64,000 nucleotides of DNA. It comes from Endozoicomonas sp965261315 (lineage in GTDB: Bacteria; Pseudomonadota; Gammaproteobacteria; Pseudomonadales; Endozoicomonadaceae). Position numbers and translations under genes: made by a program. This document shows, one piece after another, positions 8,678 through 18,437 of the stretch; within the stretch, counting starts at the first letter, position 1; each line of letters begins with the position of its first letter. Under the pieces are notes generated by a model, which saw only the letters and a list, made by a program, of their open reading frames with translations, had not been told where the DNA came from and ran no database searches. The stretch is from contig CBDHDM010000093.1 of assembly GCA_965261315.1 (NCBI GenBank), forward strand, positions 62,001 through 126,000, in the 5' to 3' direction.

Positions 8678-9019
8678 CTAAATAACCAATTGTACCGATT
8701 CGCCACTTTGCTCGGTAAGGCAGCGATTCAGCAGTGAGATAAAGGATTCCCCCTGGCCGTCCAGCAGCCAGTCGCCCTGCTCATCATTGTAATCAAAGTG
8801 GAAACCACCACTGCGGGCAGCCACCCACAGTTGCAGCAGGGGCGTTTGCCGACTGAGGATAATTTTACTGTTGTCTTCGCAAGTGAGGGTCAGGATACCT
8901 GCGGAGTTTTCATAGTCGATGTCCAGTCCGGAATCGTCTATGGCGTCTTCAATGGCCAGCATCAGGCCATCAAGCAGTTCATTGTATTGACTCTCAGTTA
9001 GCGGAAGGCGCTCTTTCAT
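8678..9019 (-). CDS. cyaY: Frataxin-like iron-binding protein CyaY
   Basis: A 113-residue bacterial frataxin, which binds iron and regulates cysteine desulfurase during Fe-S cluster assembly in the cytoplasm. The acidic first helix (LAIEDAIDDSG) carries the iron-binding carboxylates, and the sheet contains the family motif QTPLLQLWVAARSGGFHFDY followed by W-LLDGQGESF. The chosen start, ATG 9019 (MKERLPLTES), matches the usual length of about 106; an upstream in-frame ATG at 9106 would add 29 unrelated residues. It is divergent from lptM, the classic gammaproteobacterial arrangement. Confidence 0.95.
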   Translation of the reverse strand: MKERLPLTESQYNELLDGLMLAIEDAIDDSGLDIDYENSAGILTLTCEDNSKIILSRQTPLLQLWVAARSGGFHFDYNDEQGDWLLDGQGESFISLLNRCLTEQSGESVQLVI

Positions 9020-9208
9020 CGTTATCTCAGTGAAAACAGGATCAGAATGAGCGGATTTTAGCCTGCCTATGGCTCCGTCGATAGAGCTTTCAGCGTATTT
9101 CAACAACAGCCTTCAGCGTTTTACAATAAAATCTTCCGCTATTTATAAGTAGAGCCATAAGTAATTCGGCAGTTATACTGTGTGCCATCGAGTATAAGGG
9201 AAAGGGCT

Positions 9209-9367
9209 ATGAGATTGTTCACCGCTATTAATCAGCTGAAGGCTCCGGCGTTAGCCGCTGTTGCTTTCTTTGTCCTGCTGCTGACAGGCTGTGGACAGAA
9301 GGGAGATCTTTATCAACCGAAGACCTCAATGGCTGATAATGATGTATCGAGTTATCACCTAGGTTAA
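9209..9367 (+). CDS. lptM: LPS-assembly lipoprotein LptM (YifL)
   Basis: A 52-residue lipoprotein precursor. The hydrophobic signal sequence ends in the lipobox LLTGC, followed by the family hallmark GQKGDLYQP. LptM assists oxidative maturation of LptD at the outer membrane. ATG 9209 follows a purine-rich AAGGGAAAGGG stretch. It lies between divergent cyaY and lysA, as in many gammaproteobacteria, and is probably the first gene of the lysA-dapF operon. Confidence 0.9.
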   Translation: MRLFTAINQLKAPALAAVAFFVLLLTGCGQKGDLYQPKTSMADNDVSSYHLG

Positions 9368-9433
9368 GGATCTTTTGTCAGCCCGCTGGATAATTACACT
9401 AAGAATTGAATGAATATGGGGAACAGTCACCTT

Positions 9434-10699
9434 ATGGAGTGGTTTACTTTTCAGTCTTCAGCAAATAGAGAGTTGTTTGCCGAGCAAATTCCCGTACAGC
9501 AGCTGGCGGAGACGTTTGGTACGCCCTTGTATGTCTATTCCCGACAAGCGCTCGAAACCAGCTATGAGGCCTATTCTCAGGCACTGGCTGACGGGGCTCA
9601 TCTGATTTGTTATGCAGTAAAAGCCAATAGTAATCTGGCGGTTTTAAATGTGCTGGCGCGACTTGGCGCGGGCTTTGATATCGTTTCCATTGGCGAGCTG
9701 GAGCGGGTGCTTGCTGCGGGTGGTAATCCAGAAAAAGTGGTCTTTTCCGGTGTTGCCAAGCAGCCCCATGAGATTCGCCGCGCCCTGGACGCTGGGGTTC
9801 ACTGTTTCAATATTGAATCTGAACAGGAGCTTGAGCGTATCCAGGAAGAGGCTCAGGCAATGGGCAAAATTGCCCGTGTCTCGCTCCGGGTGAATCCGGA
9901 TGTGGATGCCCGGACTCATCCATACATTTCCACGGGCCTTAAAGATAATAAATTTGGTATTGATATCAACCGCGCTCCGGTTGTTTATGGCCGTGCTGCA
10001 GAATTGAGTCATATTGAGATCGTCGGGGTTGATTGCCATATTGGCTCGCAGCTGACCACAACAGAACCGTTTCTTGATGCATTGGAGCGTCTGTTGTTAT
10101 TAATGGATCAGCTGAAGGCGCAGGGGATTAATCTGAAGCATCTTGATATTGGCGGTGGTCTCGGTGTTCAGTACCAGGATGAAGTTGTGCCTTCACCTTC
10201 CGACTATCTGGTCTCTGTGAAGCAGCGACTGGCTGAGAAAGGCTATGGTGATTTGACGCTGGTCGTCGAGCCTGGTCGCTCCATTGCCGCTCAGGCCGGT
10301 ATTATGCTGACCCGTGTTGAGCTGATTAAGTCCACCGGGGAAAAGAATTTTGCCATCGTTGATGGTGCCATGAATGACCTTTTGAGGCCTTCTATCTACA
10401 GCGCCTGGCACACCATTGTTAATACGGTAGAACACTCAGATGTTGCAAGCCTGTCTTATGATGTGGTGGGACCAGTCTGTGAAAGCGGTGACTTCCTGGG
10501 TAAGGAGCGAGCGCTGGCTATCAGGGAAGGGGATCTTCTGGCGGTTTATTCTTCAGGTGCCTACGGTTTTGTTATGAGTTCAAATTACAATACCCGTTGC
10601 CGGGCAGCTGAAGTGATGGTTGATGGTTCCGAGGCTTATGTGATCCGGCGTCGGGAAACCGTTGAAGAACAATTTGCTTCAGAAAGCCTGCTGCCGTAG
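9434..10699 (+). CDS. lysA: Diaminopimelate decarboxylase
   Basis: A PLP enzyme (about 421 residues from this start) converting meso-diaminopimelate to L-lysine, the last step of lysine synthesis. The PLP-binding lysine is in CYAVKANSN; HIGSQL, the glycine-rich GGGLGVQY and GPVCESGDFLG (substrate cysteine region) are all present. ATG 9434 (MEWFTFQSS) matches the usual N-terminus; in-frame ATGs at 9410 and 9416 are alternatives, and GGGGA at 9418 would serve 9434. It is upstream of dapF, so the two enzymes using meso-DAP are co-transcribed. Confidence 0.95.
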   Translation: MEWFTFQSSANRELFAEQIPVQQLAETFGTPLYVYSRQALETSYEAYSQALADGAHLICYAVKANSNLAVLNVLARLGAGFDIVSIGELERVLAAGGNPEKVVFSGVAKQPHEIRRALDAGVHCFNIESEQELERIQEEAQAMGKIARVSLRVNPDVDARTHPYISTGLKDNKFGIDINRAPVVYGRAAELSHIEIVGVDCHIGSQLTTTEPFLDALERLLLLMDQLKAQGINLKHLDIGGGLGVQYQDEVVPSPSDYLVSVKQRLAEKGYGDLTLVVEPGRSIAAQAGIMLTRVELIKSTGEKNFAIVDGAMNDLLRPSIYSAWHTIVNTVEHSDVASLSYDVVGPVCESGDFLGKERALAIREGDLLAVYSSGAYGFVMSSNYNTRCRAAEVMVDGSEAYVIRRRETVEEQFASESLLP

Positions 10700-10747
10700 G
10701 TCGGTAATCCTGAACGGATTGCCGGCAACCGATCTAAAAGAGGAATT

Positions 10748-11584
10748 TTGGCGTTGCTTTTACACTTCACAAAAATGCACGGTCTGGGTAACGACTTTAT
10801 GGTGGTCGATATGGTGTCCCAGAGCTTGCGGCTGCCTCCGGAAAAAATCCGCCGCCTTGCGGACCGGCGGTTCGGGGTTGGTTTTGATCAGCTACTGCTG
10901 GTTGAGGCACCGACCAACCCGGATATGGACTTTCGCTACCGTATCTTTAATGCCGATGGCAGTGAAGTGGAGCAGTGTGGTAACGGTGCCCGTTGCTTTG
11001 CCCGGTTTGTGCGCGATAAGAAGCTGATTGGCCGGGACCGAATCCGGGTACAAACGGCCGGTGGGAACATTGAGCTGAATATTCAAAGTAATGGTGAAGT
11101 CTCTGTTGATATGGGGATGCCCAGGCTGGACCCTGAGCAAGTGCCCTTTAATGCCCGGCAGCGTTCTTTTACCTACCCTCTACAGGTTGAAGATCAGGTT
11201 ATCCAGGTGTCCGCCCTCTCCATGGGGAACCCTCACTGCGTTTATCGGGTGGACGATGTTCACCAGGCACCCGTAGAAACCTGGGGGCCAATCATTGAAT
11301 CGCATCCTGATTTTCCACGGAAATGTAATGCCGGGTTTATGCAGGTGGTCAGCACCGAGGAAATTAACTTACGGGTCTTTGAGCGTGGCGTGGGCGAAAC
11401 ACCTGCCTGCGGTACCGGTGCCTGTGCTGCAGTGGTCGCGGGTCGCCTGCAAGGCCTGCTGGATGAAACGGTCAAAGTCAATCTGCCTGGAGGCAGCTTG
11501 TTTATTTATTGGCCGGGTGAAGGGAGTCCGGTTATGATGACAGGTGCTGCAACCCGTGTTTATGAAGGGTACACCCGGCTGTAG
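10748..11584 (+). CDS. dapF: Diaminopimelate epimerase
   Basis: A 278-residue cofactor-independent epimerase turning LL-diaminopimelate into the meso form for lysine and peptidoglycan. Both catalytic cysteines are visible, one in CGNGARC and one in ETPACGTGA, and the N-terminus has the signature KMHGLGNDF. The start is not ATG: TTG 10748 or TTG 10754, with AGAGGA at 10738-10743 just upstream. A similar rare start is common in this gene. It lies 48 bp after lysA and is followed by DUF484 and xerC in the conserved order. Confidence 0.95.
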   Translation: MALLLHFTKMHGLGNDFMVVDMVSQSLRLPPEKIRRLADRRFGVGFDQLLLVEAPTNPDMDFRYRIFNADGSEVEQCGNGARCFARFVRDKKLIGRDRIRVQTAGGNIELNIQSNGEVSVDMGMPRLDPEQVPFNARQRSFTYPLQVEDQVIQVSALSMGNPHCVYRVDDVHQAPVETWGPIIESHPDFPRKCNAGFMQVVSTEEINLRVFERGVGETPACGTGACAAVVAGRLQGLLDETVKVNLPGGSLFIYWPGEGSPVMMTGAATRVYEGYTRL

Positions 11585-11623
11585 ATCGGCTAAAGGCTTA
11601 AAATCAGCTAAGGGCATAAGACA

Positions 11624-12370
11624 ATGACTGAGCAAACCGTCGAAGCAGACAAGGAAAAGCAGGAAGCTATTGATGAGTCAATGGCCTCTGATGAGCGAAG
11701 GGCTCTGAAACCGGGACAGATTGCTGACTACCTGAAAGCGCACCCCGACTTCTTTGTGGGGCGAGATGAGCTGTTGCTGGATCTGAAACTGCCTCATCAA
11801 CGAGGCGATGCCATTTCTCTGGTGGAGCGTCAGGTGGCACTGTTGCGCGAGCGGGCCCTGGATTATCGGCACCAGCTGGTTCGTCTGGCGGAGAATGCCA
11901 AAGAGAATGAAAAACTCTTTGAGCGCATGCGGCTGCTGGTATTGTCACTGCTGGAAAGCAAAGGTCTGGAGCAGCTGGTGGAAGTGATCGGCGACAGCCT
12001 TAACCATGAATTTGGCATTGAGTTCCATTCGTTGATTCTGTTCAGTGAGAAACCGATGAGCCTGTCCGTGAGGATTGAACATACGGACGTTGTTGTCGAC
12101 GCACTGGGCTCCATCATGACCAGTGGGAAAGCCATTTGTGGGCAGGTTACCCAGGCAGAGCTGGACTTTCTGTTTCAGGAACAGGCCGGCAATGTTGGCT
12201 CAGTGGCTATTGCTCCCCTGAGCTATGCTCTCAGTGAGCCACAGCAGCTTGGGGTCCTGGCCCTGGGCAGTAAGGATAAAAATCATTTCAAAGCCAGTAT
12301 GGGCACCCTGTTTATCAGCTACCTGGGTGATGTGCTGAGCCGCATTCTGGCTCGACAGCTCCATTCATGA
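11624..12370 (+). CDS. DUF484 family protein (YigA-like)
   Basis: A 248-residue cytoplasmic protein of the DUF484 family, which has a GAF-like fold. Family marks are the N-terminal IADYLKAHPDFFVGRDELLLDLKLPHQRGDAISLVERQ segment, a coiled-coil linker (about residues 65-105), and the GAF-like part ending in LGVLALGSKD and TLFISYLGDVLSRIL. The ligand and role are unknown. Its stop overlaps the xerC start by four bases (ATGA), so translation is coupled; it has been kept between dapF and xerC across gammaproteobacteria. Confidence 0.9.
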   Translation: MTEQTVEADKEKQEAIDESMASDERRALKPGQIADYLKAHPDFFVGRDELLLDLKLPHQRGDAISLVERQVALLRERALDYRHQLVRLAENAKENEKLFERMRLLVLSLLESKGLEQLVEVIGDSLNHEFGIEFHSLILFSEKPMSLSVRIEHTDVVVDALGSIMTSGKAICGQVTQAELDFLFQEQAGNVGSVAIAPLSYALSEPQQLGVLALGSKDKNHFKASMGTLFISYLGDVLSRILARQLHS

Positions 12371-13311
12371 GTCATTCGTCTTCTGATTCTTCTCCTGATA
12401 GCGGCCTGCAGCAGTCAGTGGTCGCTTTTATTGATTACCTCCGTTATGAAAAACAACACTCGCCTCATACCCTGTCTGCCTACCAGCGCGATCTCACCCG
12501 GGTTATGCAACAGGCTGCAGTCAGTGATATTCAGGACTGGGAAGTCATTTCAGAGAAGCAGTTGAAGTACTGGCTGGGACTCTGGCATGAGGATGGGTTA
12601 TCCAGTCGAAGCCTGCAGCGGCTGATCTCTTCACTCCGTCGTTTTTATCAATACCTGTTAACACAGGGCGCTGTAGCCAATAACCCTGCCCAACGGTTAC
12701 GGGCGCCCAAAACCGGCAGACCGCTGCCGGTCACACTGGATGCTGACCAGGTTAACAGCCTTCTTGATGATCAGTATGGTCAGGCGGATAGCGATCCTCT
12801 GAAGTGCCGGGATCTGGCCATACTGGAACTCTTTTACTCTTCCGGTTTACGTCTGTCTGAGCTGACAGCGCTGAATATTGAGAGTTTCTCTGATGGGTTT
12901 TCACAGGTCAGGGTATTGGGGAAGCGCAGCAAAGAGCGCATAGTTCCTGTTGGCAGTAAAGCGCGTCAAGCGGTTCAGCGCTGGCTATCATTTCGGGAGC
13001 TGTTTGTAAAAAACGACAGTGGTAGTGCTTTGTTCCTGTCAAAGCTGGGGCCGCGTATCAGTACCCGGCAGATTCAGAATCGTATTAAAGCGTTCGCCCG
13101 GGAAGCGGGTATGCCGCTGGGTGTTCACCCCCATATGTTAAGGCACTCTTTTGCCAGTCATATACTGGAGTCCAGTGGTGATCTGCGCTCGGTGCAGGAG
13201 CTCCTTGGCCACAGTGATATATCCACAACCCAGATCTATACCCACCTGGATTTTCAGCACCTGGCAGCGGTGTATGACAAGGCCCATCCCCGGGCTAAAA
13301 AGAAAAAGTAA
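12367..13311 (+). CDS. xerC: Tyrosine recombinase XerC
   Basis: A 314-residue site-specific recombinase that with XerD resolves chromosome dimers at dif. The N-terminal SAM-like DNA-binding domain (about 15-100) contains the EKQHSPHTLSAYQRDL pattern. The catalytic residues are all present: Arg in SSGLRLSEL, Lys in GKRSKERIVPV, His-x-x-Arg in HMLRHSFASH, His in LLGHSDISTTQIYTH and the tyrosine nucleophile in IYTH. It ends in a lysine-rich tail. It is the last gene of the dapF-DUF484-xerC operon; the HAD gene yigB that often follows is absent. Confidence 0.95.
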   Translation: MSHSSSDSSPDSGLQQSVVAFIDYLRYEKQHSPHTLSAYQRDLTRVMQQAAVSDIQDWEVISEKQLKYWLGLWHEDGLSSRSLQRLISSLRRFYQYLLTQGAVANNPAQRLRAPKTGRPLPVTLDADQVNSLLDDQYGQADSDPLKCRDLAILELFYSSGLRLSELTALNIESFSDGFSQVRVLGKRSKERIVPVGSKARQAVQRWLSFRELFVKNDSGSALFLSKLGPRISTRQIQNRIKAFAREAGMPLGVHPHMLRHSFASHILESSGDLRSVQELLGHSDISTTQIYTHLDFQHLAAVYDKAHPRAKKKK

Positions 13312-13485
13312 GATTAAATCTCCATTAGTCATACTTAATTTTGTCTGCAGGCATAACAGGTGTCATACCGTCTGAATAACCTCTTAGTAACCTCAGCAGA
13401 TTTCTAATTTCGATTGCGTCGATGCAGGTGTGATCTTTCAGATTAGACTGAATACTGAATTTTTACTTCAGGAGCGAGTCTTCTT

Positions 13486-14844
13486 ATGGCTGGGGCAGTG
13501 TTAGCACAAAATATCGTTCAATATCCTGGTGTAGGTTCTGGCCCCGTGAATGTGGATAGTAGGGGGAGGGTTTTCGGGAGTTCGGTAGAATCGACGGGAG
13601 AGGGTTTGTCTGCTGAAGATCGTGAAGCACTGCAGTTTGACGGTAATGCCCCAGTTGCAAGAGATAGAGAGGTTAGCGAGGTTGGCCAGAGTGGCAATGG
13701 CTTGAATGAAAGGGCTGAAGTTGATTGTCTGAAGAAGGAGATTGATGAGCTTGAAAAGGAAATTATGCAACAGGCTGGAGCGTTTTCTCCAATGTCGGCT
13801 GAAAAAGTAATGGAGTATGAAGATTGTATTCGGGGACTCAAAGATGAAATTCATCCTTTCCATCAGAATAGAGAAGATTTAAAAGCCTATTTTTCCAGTG
13901 AACTTGCAGCTCCTTTAGAAGAATTGGTTCAGATACTTGGCGAATTTAAAGGTGGCCATTTTGATAAGTTACATTTGTGTCCTTTAGATCAGCAAGCATC
14001 AGTTTCTCTAGAGAATTTATTTTATGCTTCTGATTTTGGAGTGGGTTTATCCAGTATGCAAACCCCCTTTACCTGGAATGATGTCCCTTTTTCTGCGATA
14101 GACAACATGCTCAACACTTTGGATGTTTCAGCATATCATGGAGAGGGCGCTTTTGTTGATAGTGTAGTTACAAAGCCTCCTGTCCCGCAGTCGTTTATTC
14201 AGGGAAGCGCTGATCAGAATTATGCTCCAATGCCAAGGCAGGAAATGGGTACGGCAGAGCATCATTCTGCAGCCCCTGTGCCAGGGCCTGTAGTCGCGCC
14301 ATCTACTGATTTTGTTCCGGAGAGTGGCTCTGAAAAGCCGAGAGTTGTACCAGCCGCTGCCAGTATGAATAAAGGTGAGGTTTTTCCGTTTTCTGGGCAG
14401 TCGGATGTCGTCAGAGAGAGCCAGGTACAGGATGACAATAAGCTGCCGGATAGCACCAGAAAAAGTATTTTTATATGGAAGCTATTTGAGAAACTGTTAG
14501 ATGCTTGTCCAGCCAGTCTTAAGGGAAATTCTGAAGATGAAGCAGGTTTGAAAACTCAGGTATTAGAAAACCTTAAAAAAGAAGAGTCTCTTTCGTCGGC
14601 CGCTGGAGATAATCAACTGGAGGCTCTTAAAGAGAGGAAAGAAAGGTTAGAAAATATACGCTCTTATTTTAAAGAATTATCTGTAGCCAGGGAATGGATG
14701 AGGAAGATGGAACTATTTGTAAATAGAAAAGAGGCTCTGCAAGGAATAGCTCAGGAAGGTAATGACAGAGGTCATGATGATTCCCGCATGAATGATAAAA
14801 GTCAGCGGTCACTGCCGCAGGCCGATCTCGTTTTTCATGCTTAA
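13486..14844 (+). CDS. Unknown effector-like protein with coiled coils
   Basis: A 452-residue protein I do not recognise. The first 70 residues are rich in glycine, serine and valine with few hydrophobic stretches. A coiled coil follows (about 78-130: LKKEIDELEKEIM and CIRGLKDEIH). Residues 225-325 are proline- and serine-rich and probably disordered, and the C-terminal 120 residues are helical (EALKERKERLENIRSYFKELS). There is no signal peptide or membrane segment. ATG 13486 follows AGGAG. It is more AT-rich than xerC next to it. Its layout is like secreted (type III/IV) substrates of host-associated bacteria, but no secretion signal can be proved by eye. Confidence 0.7.
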   Translation: MAGAVLAQNIVQYPGVGSGPVNVDSRGRVFGSSVESTGEGLSAEDREALQFDGNAPVARDREVSEVGQSGNGLNERAEVDCLKKEIDELEKEIMQQAGAFSPMSAEKVMEYEDCIRGLKDEIHPFHQNREDLKAYFSSELAAPLEELVQILGEFKGGHFDKLHLCPLDQQASVSLENLFYASDFGVGLSSMQTPFTWNDVPFSAIDNMLNTLDVSAYHGEGAFVDSVVTKPPVPQSFIQGSADQNYAPMPRQEMGTAEHHSAAPVPGPVVAPSTDFVPESGSEKPRVVPAAASMNKGEVFPFSGQSDVVRESQVQDDNKLPDSTRKSIFIWKLFEKLLDACPASLKGNSEDEAGLKTQVLENLKKEESLSSAAGDNQLEALKERKERLENIRSYFKELSVAREWMRKMELFVNRKEALQGIAQEGNDRGHDDSRMNDKSQRSLPQADLVFHA

Positions 14845-14965
14845 GATGCTAAAAGGTATCAGTTAAAGCAGGTGGAGTAATTACCTGAAGAAGTGGTTAG
14901 CCAATTACTTAATCCGTAACCCGCAGGGGCCTGAAAGCACTTGCGGGCTATGGTTGAGGGGCTGC

Positions 14966-16423
14966 TCAAATTAAAAACTGGCCAATCAGGAAGTAACCCA
15001 CCAGTGTTACCAGGATAATCCCCATAATATTCAGGGCAAAACCAGCCTTCACCATATCTTTAATTGCCAGTTTTCCTGAACCAAAGACAATCGCGTTAGG
15101 TGGTGTGGCGACCGGCATCATAAAGGCAAAGCTACAGGCCAGAGCCGCGGGTGCAGCGAGCATGACCGGGTCAATACCCAGAGTGACACCCAGTGCACCC
15201 ATCAGAGGGAGGAAGCCTGCGGCGGTTGCGGTATTACTGGTCAGCTCGGTGAGGAAGGTAATCACCGTTACCACAAAAGCCACCACCAGAAGTACTGGCA
15301 TACCATTGGCTATGCTCATCGCATCAGCAACCCAGCCGGCCAGCCCCGTACTCTTGATTTGCGCTGCCAGCGTAAGGCCACCACCAAACAGCATCAATAC
15401 ACCCCAGGGGATTTCCCGGGCTTTCTCCCAGGACATGACATAGACCCGTTTGTCCTGTTTCACCGGAATAATAAACAGGCTGATGGTCGCTGCGATGGCA
15501 ATGATCGTATCTGACAGCCCGGGTATATAATCTTTCAGGAAAGGTCTCAGAATCCAGGACAGGGCGGTCACTGTGAATATGACGGCAACGGTTTTTTCTC
15601 CACGGCTCATTGGGCCCAGATCGGTCAGTTGCTGGCGAAACAGGCCCCTGGCTTCCGGGTTTTCTTCCGTCGAAAGTTTAAAACCAAACCGTGTCAGCCA
15701 GACCCAGGTGACAACCAGCATGAGTACGCTCATGGGTAGACCCACCATCATCCACTGGGCAAAGCCGACCTCCATGTTGTAATTTTCAGACAGGAATGCA
15801 GCCAGTAACGCATTGGGTGGTGTTCCGATCAGGGTTGCCAGGCCACCAATACTGGCGCTGTAGGCAATGGCCAGCAGGAGCGCCTTGGAAAAAGCACTGT
15901 TTTCGGCCTCGTTGCTGCCACTGACCATTGACGCAACGGATAAACCAATAGGCAGCATCATAACGCTGGTGGCCGTGTTGGAGACCCACATACTCAGAAA
16001 GGCGGTGGCCATCATAAAACCGGCAATCTGCATATCTGGCCTGACACCGGTCTTCAGCATGATATGCAATGCAATTCGTTTGTGAAGATTCCAGCGTTCC
16101 ATCGCCATGCCCAGCATAAACCCACCAAAGAACAGGTAGATCGTAGGATGCGCATAAGGGGCTGTAACCTCTTTAATGCTGGCGATTCCCAGCAGAGGCA
16201 CAATCATCATGGGTAATAATGAAGTGACCGGAATGGGCACGACTTCCGATACCCACCAGATGGCCATCATGGTGGCCACACCCACCATATACCAGGCGTG
16301 CAGCTCCATACCGGCAGGTGGCGGAACGACCAGTGTCAGTAGTAAGACCAGCGGCCCTGCAAACAGAGAGAGCCAGTAGAGCGCACCGGGCGAAGATCGT
16401 TTAAAGGCGGTATTTTTTGTCAC
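14966..16423 (-). CDS. SLC13/DASS family sodium:anion symporter
   Basis: A 485-residue inner-membrane carrier of the divalent anion:sodium symporter family, which imports dicarboxylates, sulfate or related anions. About 11-12 hydrophobic segments are visible, along with the two family SNT motifs: WVSNTATSVMMLP in the first half and ELTSNTATAAGFLPL in the second, which form the Na+ sites. The C-terminal MPVATPPNAIVFGSG segment is also typical. I prefer GTG 16423 (GGA about 9 bases upstream); the frame is open to a TTG at 16495, which has no ribosome site. The substrate cannot be read from the sequence. It lies between two unknown effector-like genes. Confidence 0.85.
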   Translation of the reverse strand: MTKNTAFKRSSPGALYWLSLFAGPLVLLLTLVVPPPAGMELHAWYMVGVATMMAIWWVSEVVPIPVTSLLPMMIVPLLGIASIKEVTAPYAHPTIYLFFGGFMLGMAMERWNLHKRIALHIMLKTGVRPDMQIAGFMMATAFLSMWVSNTATSVMMLPIGLSVASMVSGSNEAENSAFSKALLLAIAYSASIGGLATLIGTPPNALLAAFLSENYNMEVGFAQWMMVGLPMSVLMLVVTWVWLTRFGFKLSTEENPEARGLFRQQLTDLGPMSRGEKTVAVIFTVTALSWILRPFLKDYIPGLSDTIIAIAATISLFIIPVKQDKRVYVMSWEKAREIPWGVLMLFGGGLTLAAQIKSTGLAGWVADAMSIANGMPVLLVVAFVVTVITFLTELTSNTATAAGFLPLMGALGVTLGIDPVMLAAPAALACSFAFMMPVATPPNAIVFGSGKLAIKDMVKAGFALNIMGIILVTLVGYFLIGQFLI

Positions 16424-16645
16424 AGCATCAGGTCCATTGCGGTTTATACGCACAGTGTCTTTATTTTTATTGCTGCAAATATTGATCTGAATCAATGAGG
16501 TGGTTTTTTACGGTGAAATCGCGCTGTTAAGTACCTGACCAAATGAATTTTAAAAGAAATAAACAAAAACAGCCTGGAATGTTCAATAGCAGGTATATTC
16601 CGCTGTAAAATCAACTTGAATTCTGGTAGAGGAAGGCGAGTTTTT

Positions 16646-18385
16646 ATGGATACTGCTATGAGTAAACCAGCCGTTGCACAAGCATCAACACAAATACCTA
16701 TCCATGTATCAACTCAAACTGATTCAGTTGCTGAAGCAGAAAACTTCGGGGGGCTGGGTCATCATAAAGTTCGAATTGCTGAAGGAGTGGTCAGTTTTAC
16801 TGACAGTTTACTTGCTAATAATAAGATCCATATAGAGAGATACCGGGAAAGGGTCGTCGTGAAAATTCTACCTGGTTTAACGGAGCTCCATAATCATTCG
16901 GGGGAGAGAAATAAGAGTCCCGTTAGCTTTCACGTTTCATTACCGAATCAGGCGCCTGCTGATGAGGTAGAAGGAAATGGCAGTGTAAGGTTATCATGGG
17001 ATTCAGATACTGCTGGTTTGAGTCTATCCGAATCCGAAAGTTCGCCAGCATTGAGAGATGTAAACACTCTGCGTCAGATCACTGAAGATTCAGGTTTCAG
17101 TAGCCAGGTAATGCCTGTTATGGCTGGCAGTGAACAGTCTATGCAACCTGAGTGTGACGTTATTTCGGACAGCTTTGACGATGACCAGATATCTTCAGTG
17201 TTGACTGTAAATACAGAAGCTGATTCAGATTCTTTATCGACAGGGAAAACGGCTTCCCTTGGGAAAGCGTCTCTCAGTTCTATGGGCTCTGTCAGCAGTT
17301 CCTCTGCTTTCGGTTCTGTTTCTCAAAGTCAATTTATGAATGGTCAGAAGATCTGCGCGGTAGCTGAAAAGATAACTAATCCGGGTCAATGCAAAGAAAC
17401 CACATCCAGAATGATATTTGATGGACTTATCACTTATGATCCGAAGAGATTACCAAATTGGTACAGAGATAAATATCAAGGTGGACGCCTTTCGACAGAT
17501 GCTGTTGAAAATTTTATGTTGCGAACTTTTGCTAAGTGGATGGGCTGGGTTGATGATCGTGGTAAATGCATGAATCCTTTTACAGGCTTGAGTGGTGGTT
17601 TGAACACACGATTTATTTTTTGGCTCGAAAATAATATCACCGCCTTTGAGCGCATTTCTGAGGTTACACAACTGCTCGCAAATGCTCAAAGGGATATTGG
17701 CCAATGCTTTAGAGGATTAATAAAAAACATAGATCGTGCTCAACTCTATGAAACATTGTCTTTTAAAAAAGTTAATAAGGACGAGCTTAAACAAAAATCT
17801 AAAAGTGGAAGTTTGAAATATTTAGCGGATTGTTCTCCTGCGATTTTTTTCTATTCTCACGAGTTGATGTCGAAGATTGATGTCGCGAGAAAATCAGATA
17901 AGCACAGACTCAAGAAAACAAAGCTTCTAAGTCGAATAGCTGACTATACCATTTTGGAAAAACAGAGAGGGAATCTCGACCTGTTAAATGCCTGTGTCAA
18001 TTATAATCTGGCGGTTCAGTTGATCGAGAGAGAATATAGGCTTGCTGATCTAGGGCAATACGATTCAGAAAGGCGTGTTAAGGGGATGGTATCCTGCAAT
18101 ACTGATTATTCACGCTTTGAATGTGAAGATCTGGAAATTATAAAGCACTTGCTGTTCTTGATTGAAGCTATAGAGAAAGAAGTTAAGTCCATTCTCAATG
18201 AATACAAAACATGTATTGATGGTCTGCCAAGAGCGTTAGAAGGTAAGAGCTTTGAAGAGAGAGTGTTGCACCTGTGTAAAGATGAGAACGGTTATACCAG
18301 TGAGCCGTTAAAAGGGATAAAGTCAACATTACGCAGGATACTGACCGGCAATGAGCCAAAGAACCCGGTTGATTCTTCGGCTTGA
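16646..18385 (+). CDS. Unknown effector-like protein, serine-rich N-terminal half
   Basis: A 579-residue protein of no recognised family. Residues 1-40 are rich in Ser, Thr, Gln and Ala with no signal peptide. About 100-240 is acidic and serine-rich with a dense serine run near 205-235 (MGSVSSSSAFGSVS). The C-terminal 330 residues are charged and helical (MLRTFAKWMGWVDD, then lysine-rich segments). ATG 16646 has the strong purine run GAGGAAGGCGAG just before it, which decides the start over the upstream in-frame TTG 16616. Codon use is AT-rich like 13486. The two-part layout suggests a secreted host-directed protein; this is inference only. Confidence 0.7.
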   Translation: MDTAMSKPAVAQASTQIPIHVSTQTDSVAEAENFGGLGHHKVRIAEGVVSFTDSLLANNKIHIERYRERVVVKILPGLTELHNHSGERNKSPVSFHVSLPNQAPADEVEGNGSVRLSWDSDTAGLSLSESESSPALRDVNTLRQITEDSGFSSQVMPVMAGSEQSMQPECDVISDSFDDDQISSVLTVNTEADSDSLSTGKTASLGKASLSSMGSVSSSSAFGSVSQSQFMNGQKICAVAEKITNPGQCKETTSRMIFDGLITYDPKRLPNWYRDKYQGGRLSTDAVENFMLRTFAKWMGWVDDRGKCMNPFTGLSGGLNTRFIFWLENNITAFERISEVTQLLANAQRDIGQCFRGLIKNIDRAQLYETLSFKKVNKDELKQKSKSGSLKYLADCSPAIFFYSHELMSKIDVARKSDKHRLKKTKLLSRIADYTILEKQRGNLDLLNACVNYNLAVQLIEREYRLADLGQYDSERRVKGMVSCNTDYSRFECEDLEIIKHLLFLIEAIEKEVKSILNEYKTCIDGLPRALEGKSFEERVLHLCKDENGYTSEPLKGIKSTLRRILTGNEPKNPVDSSA

Positions 18386-18437
18386 TTCTTTAAGTCAGGA
18401 GCGTATCACCGGAAATACAGTTATCTGAACAGCCTGG

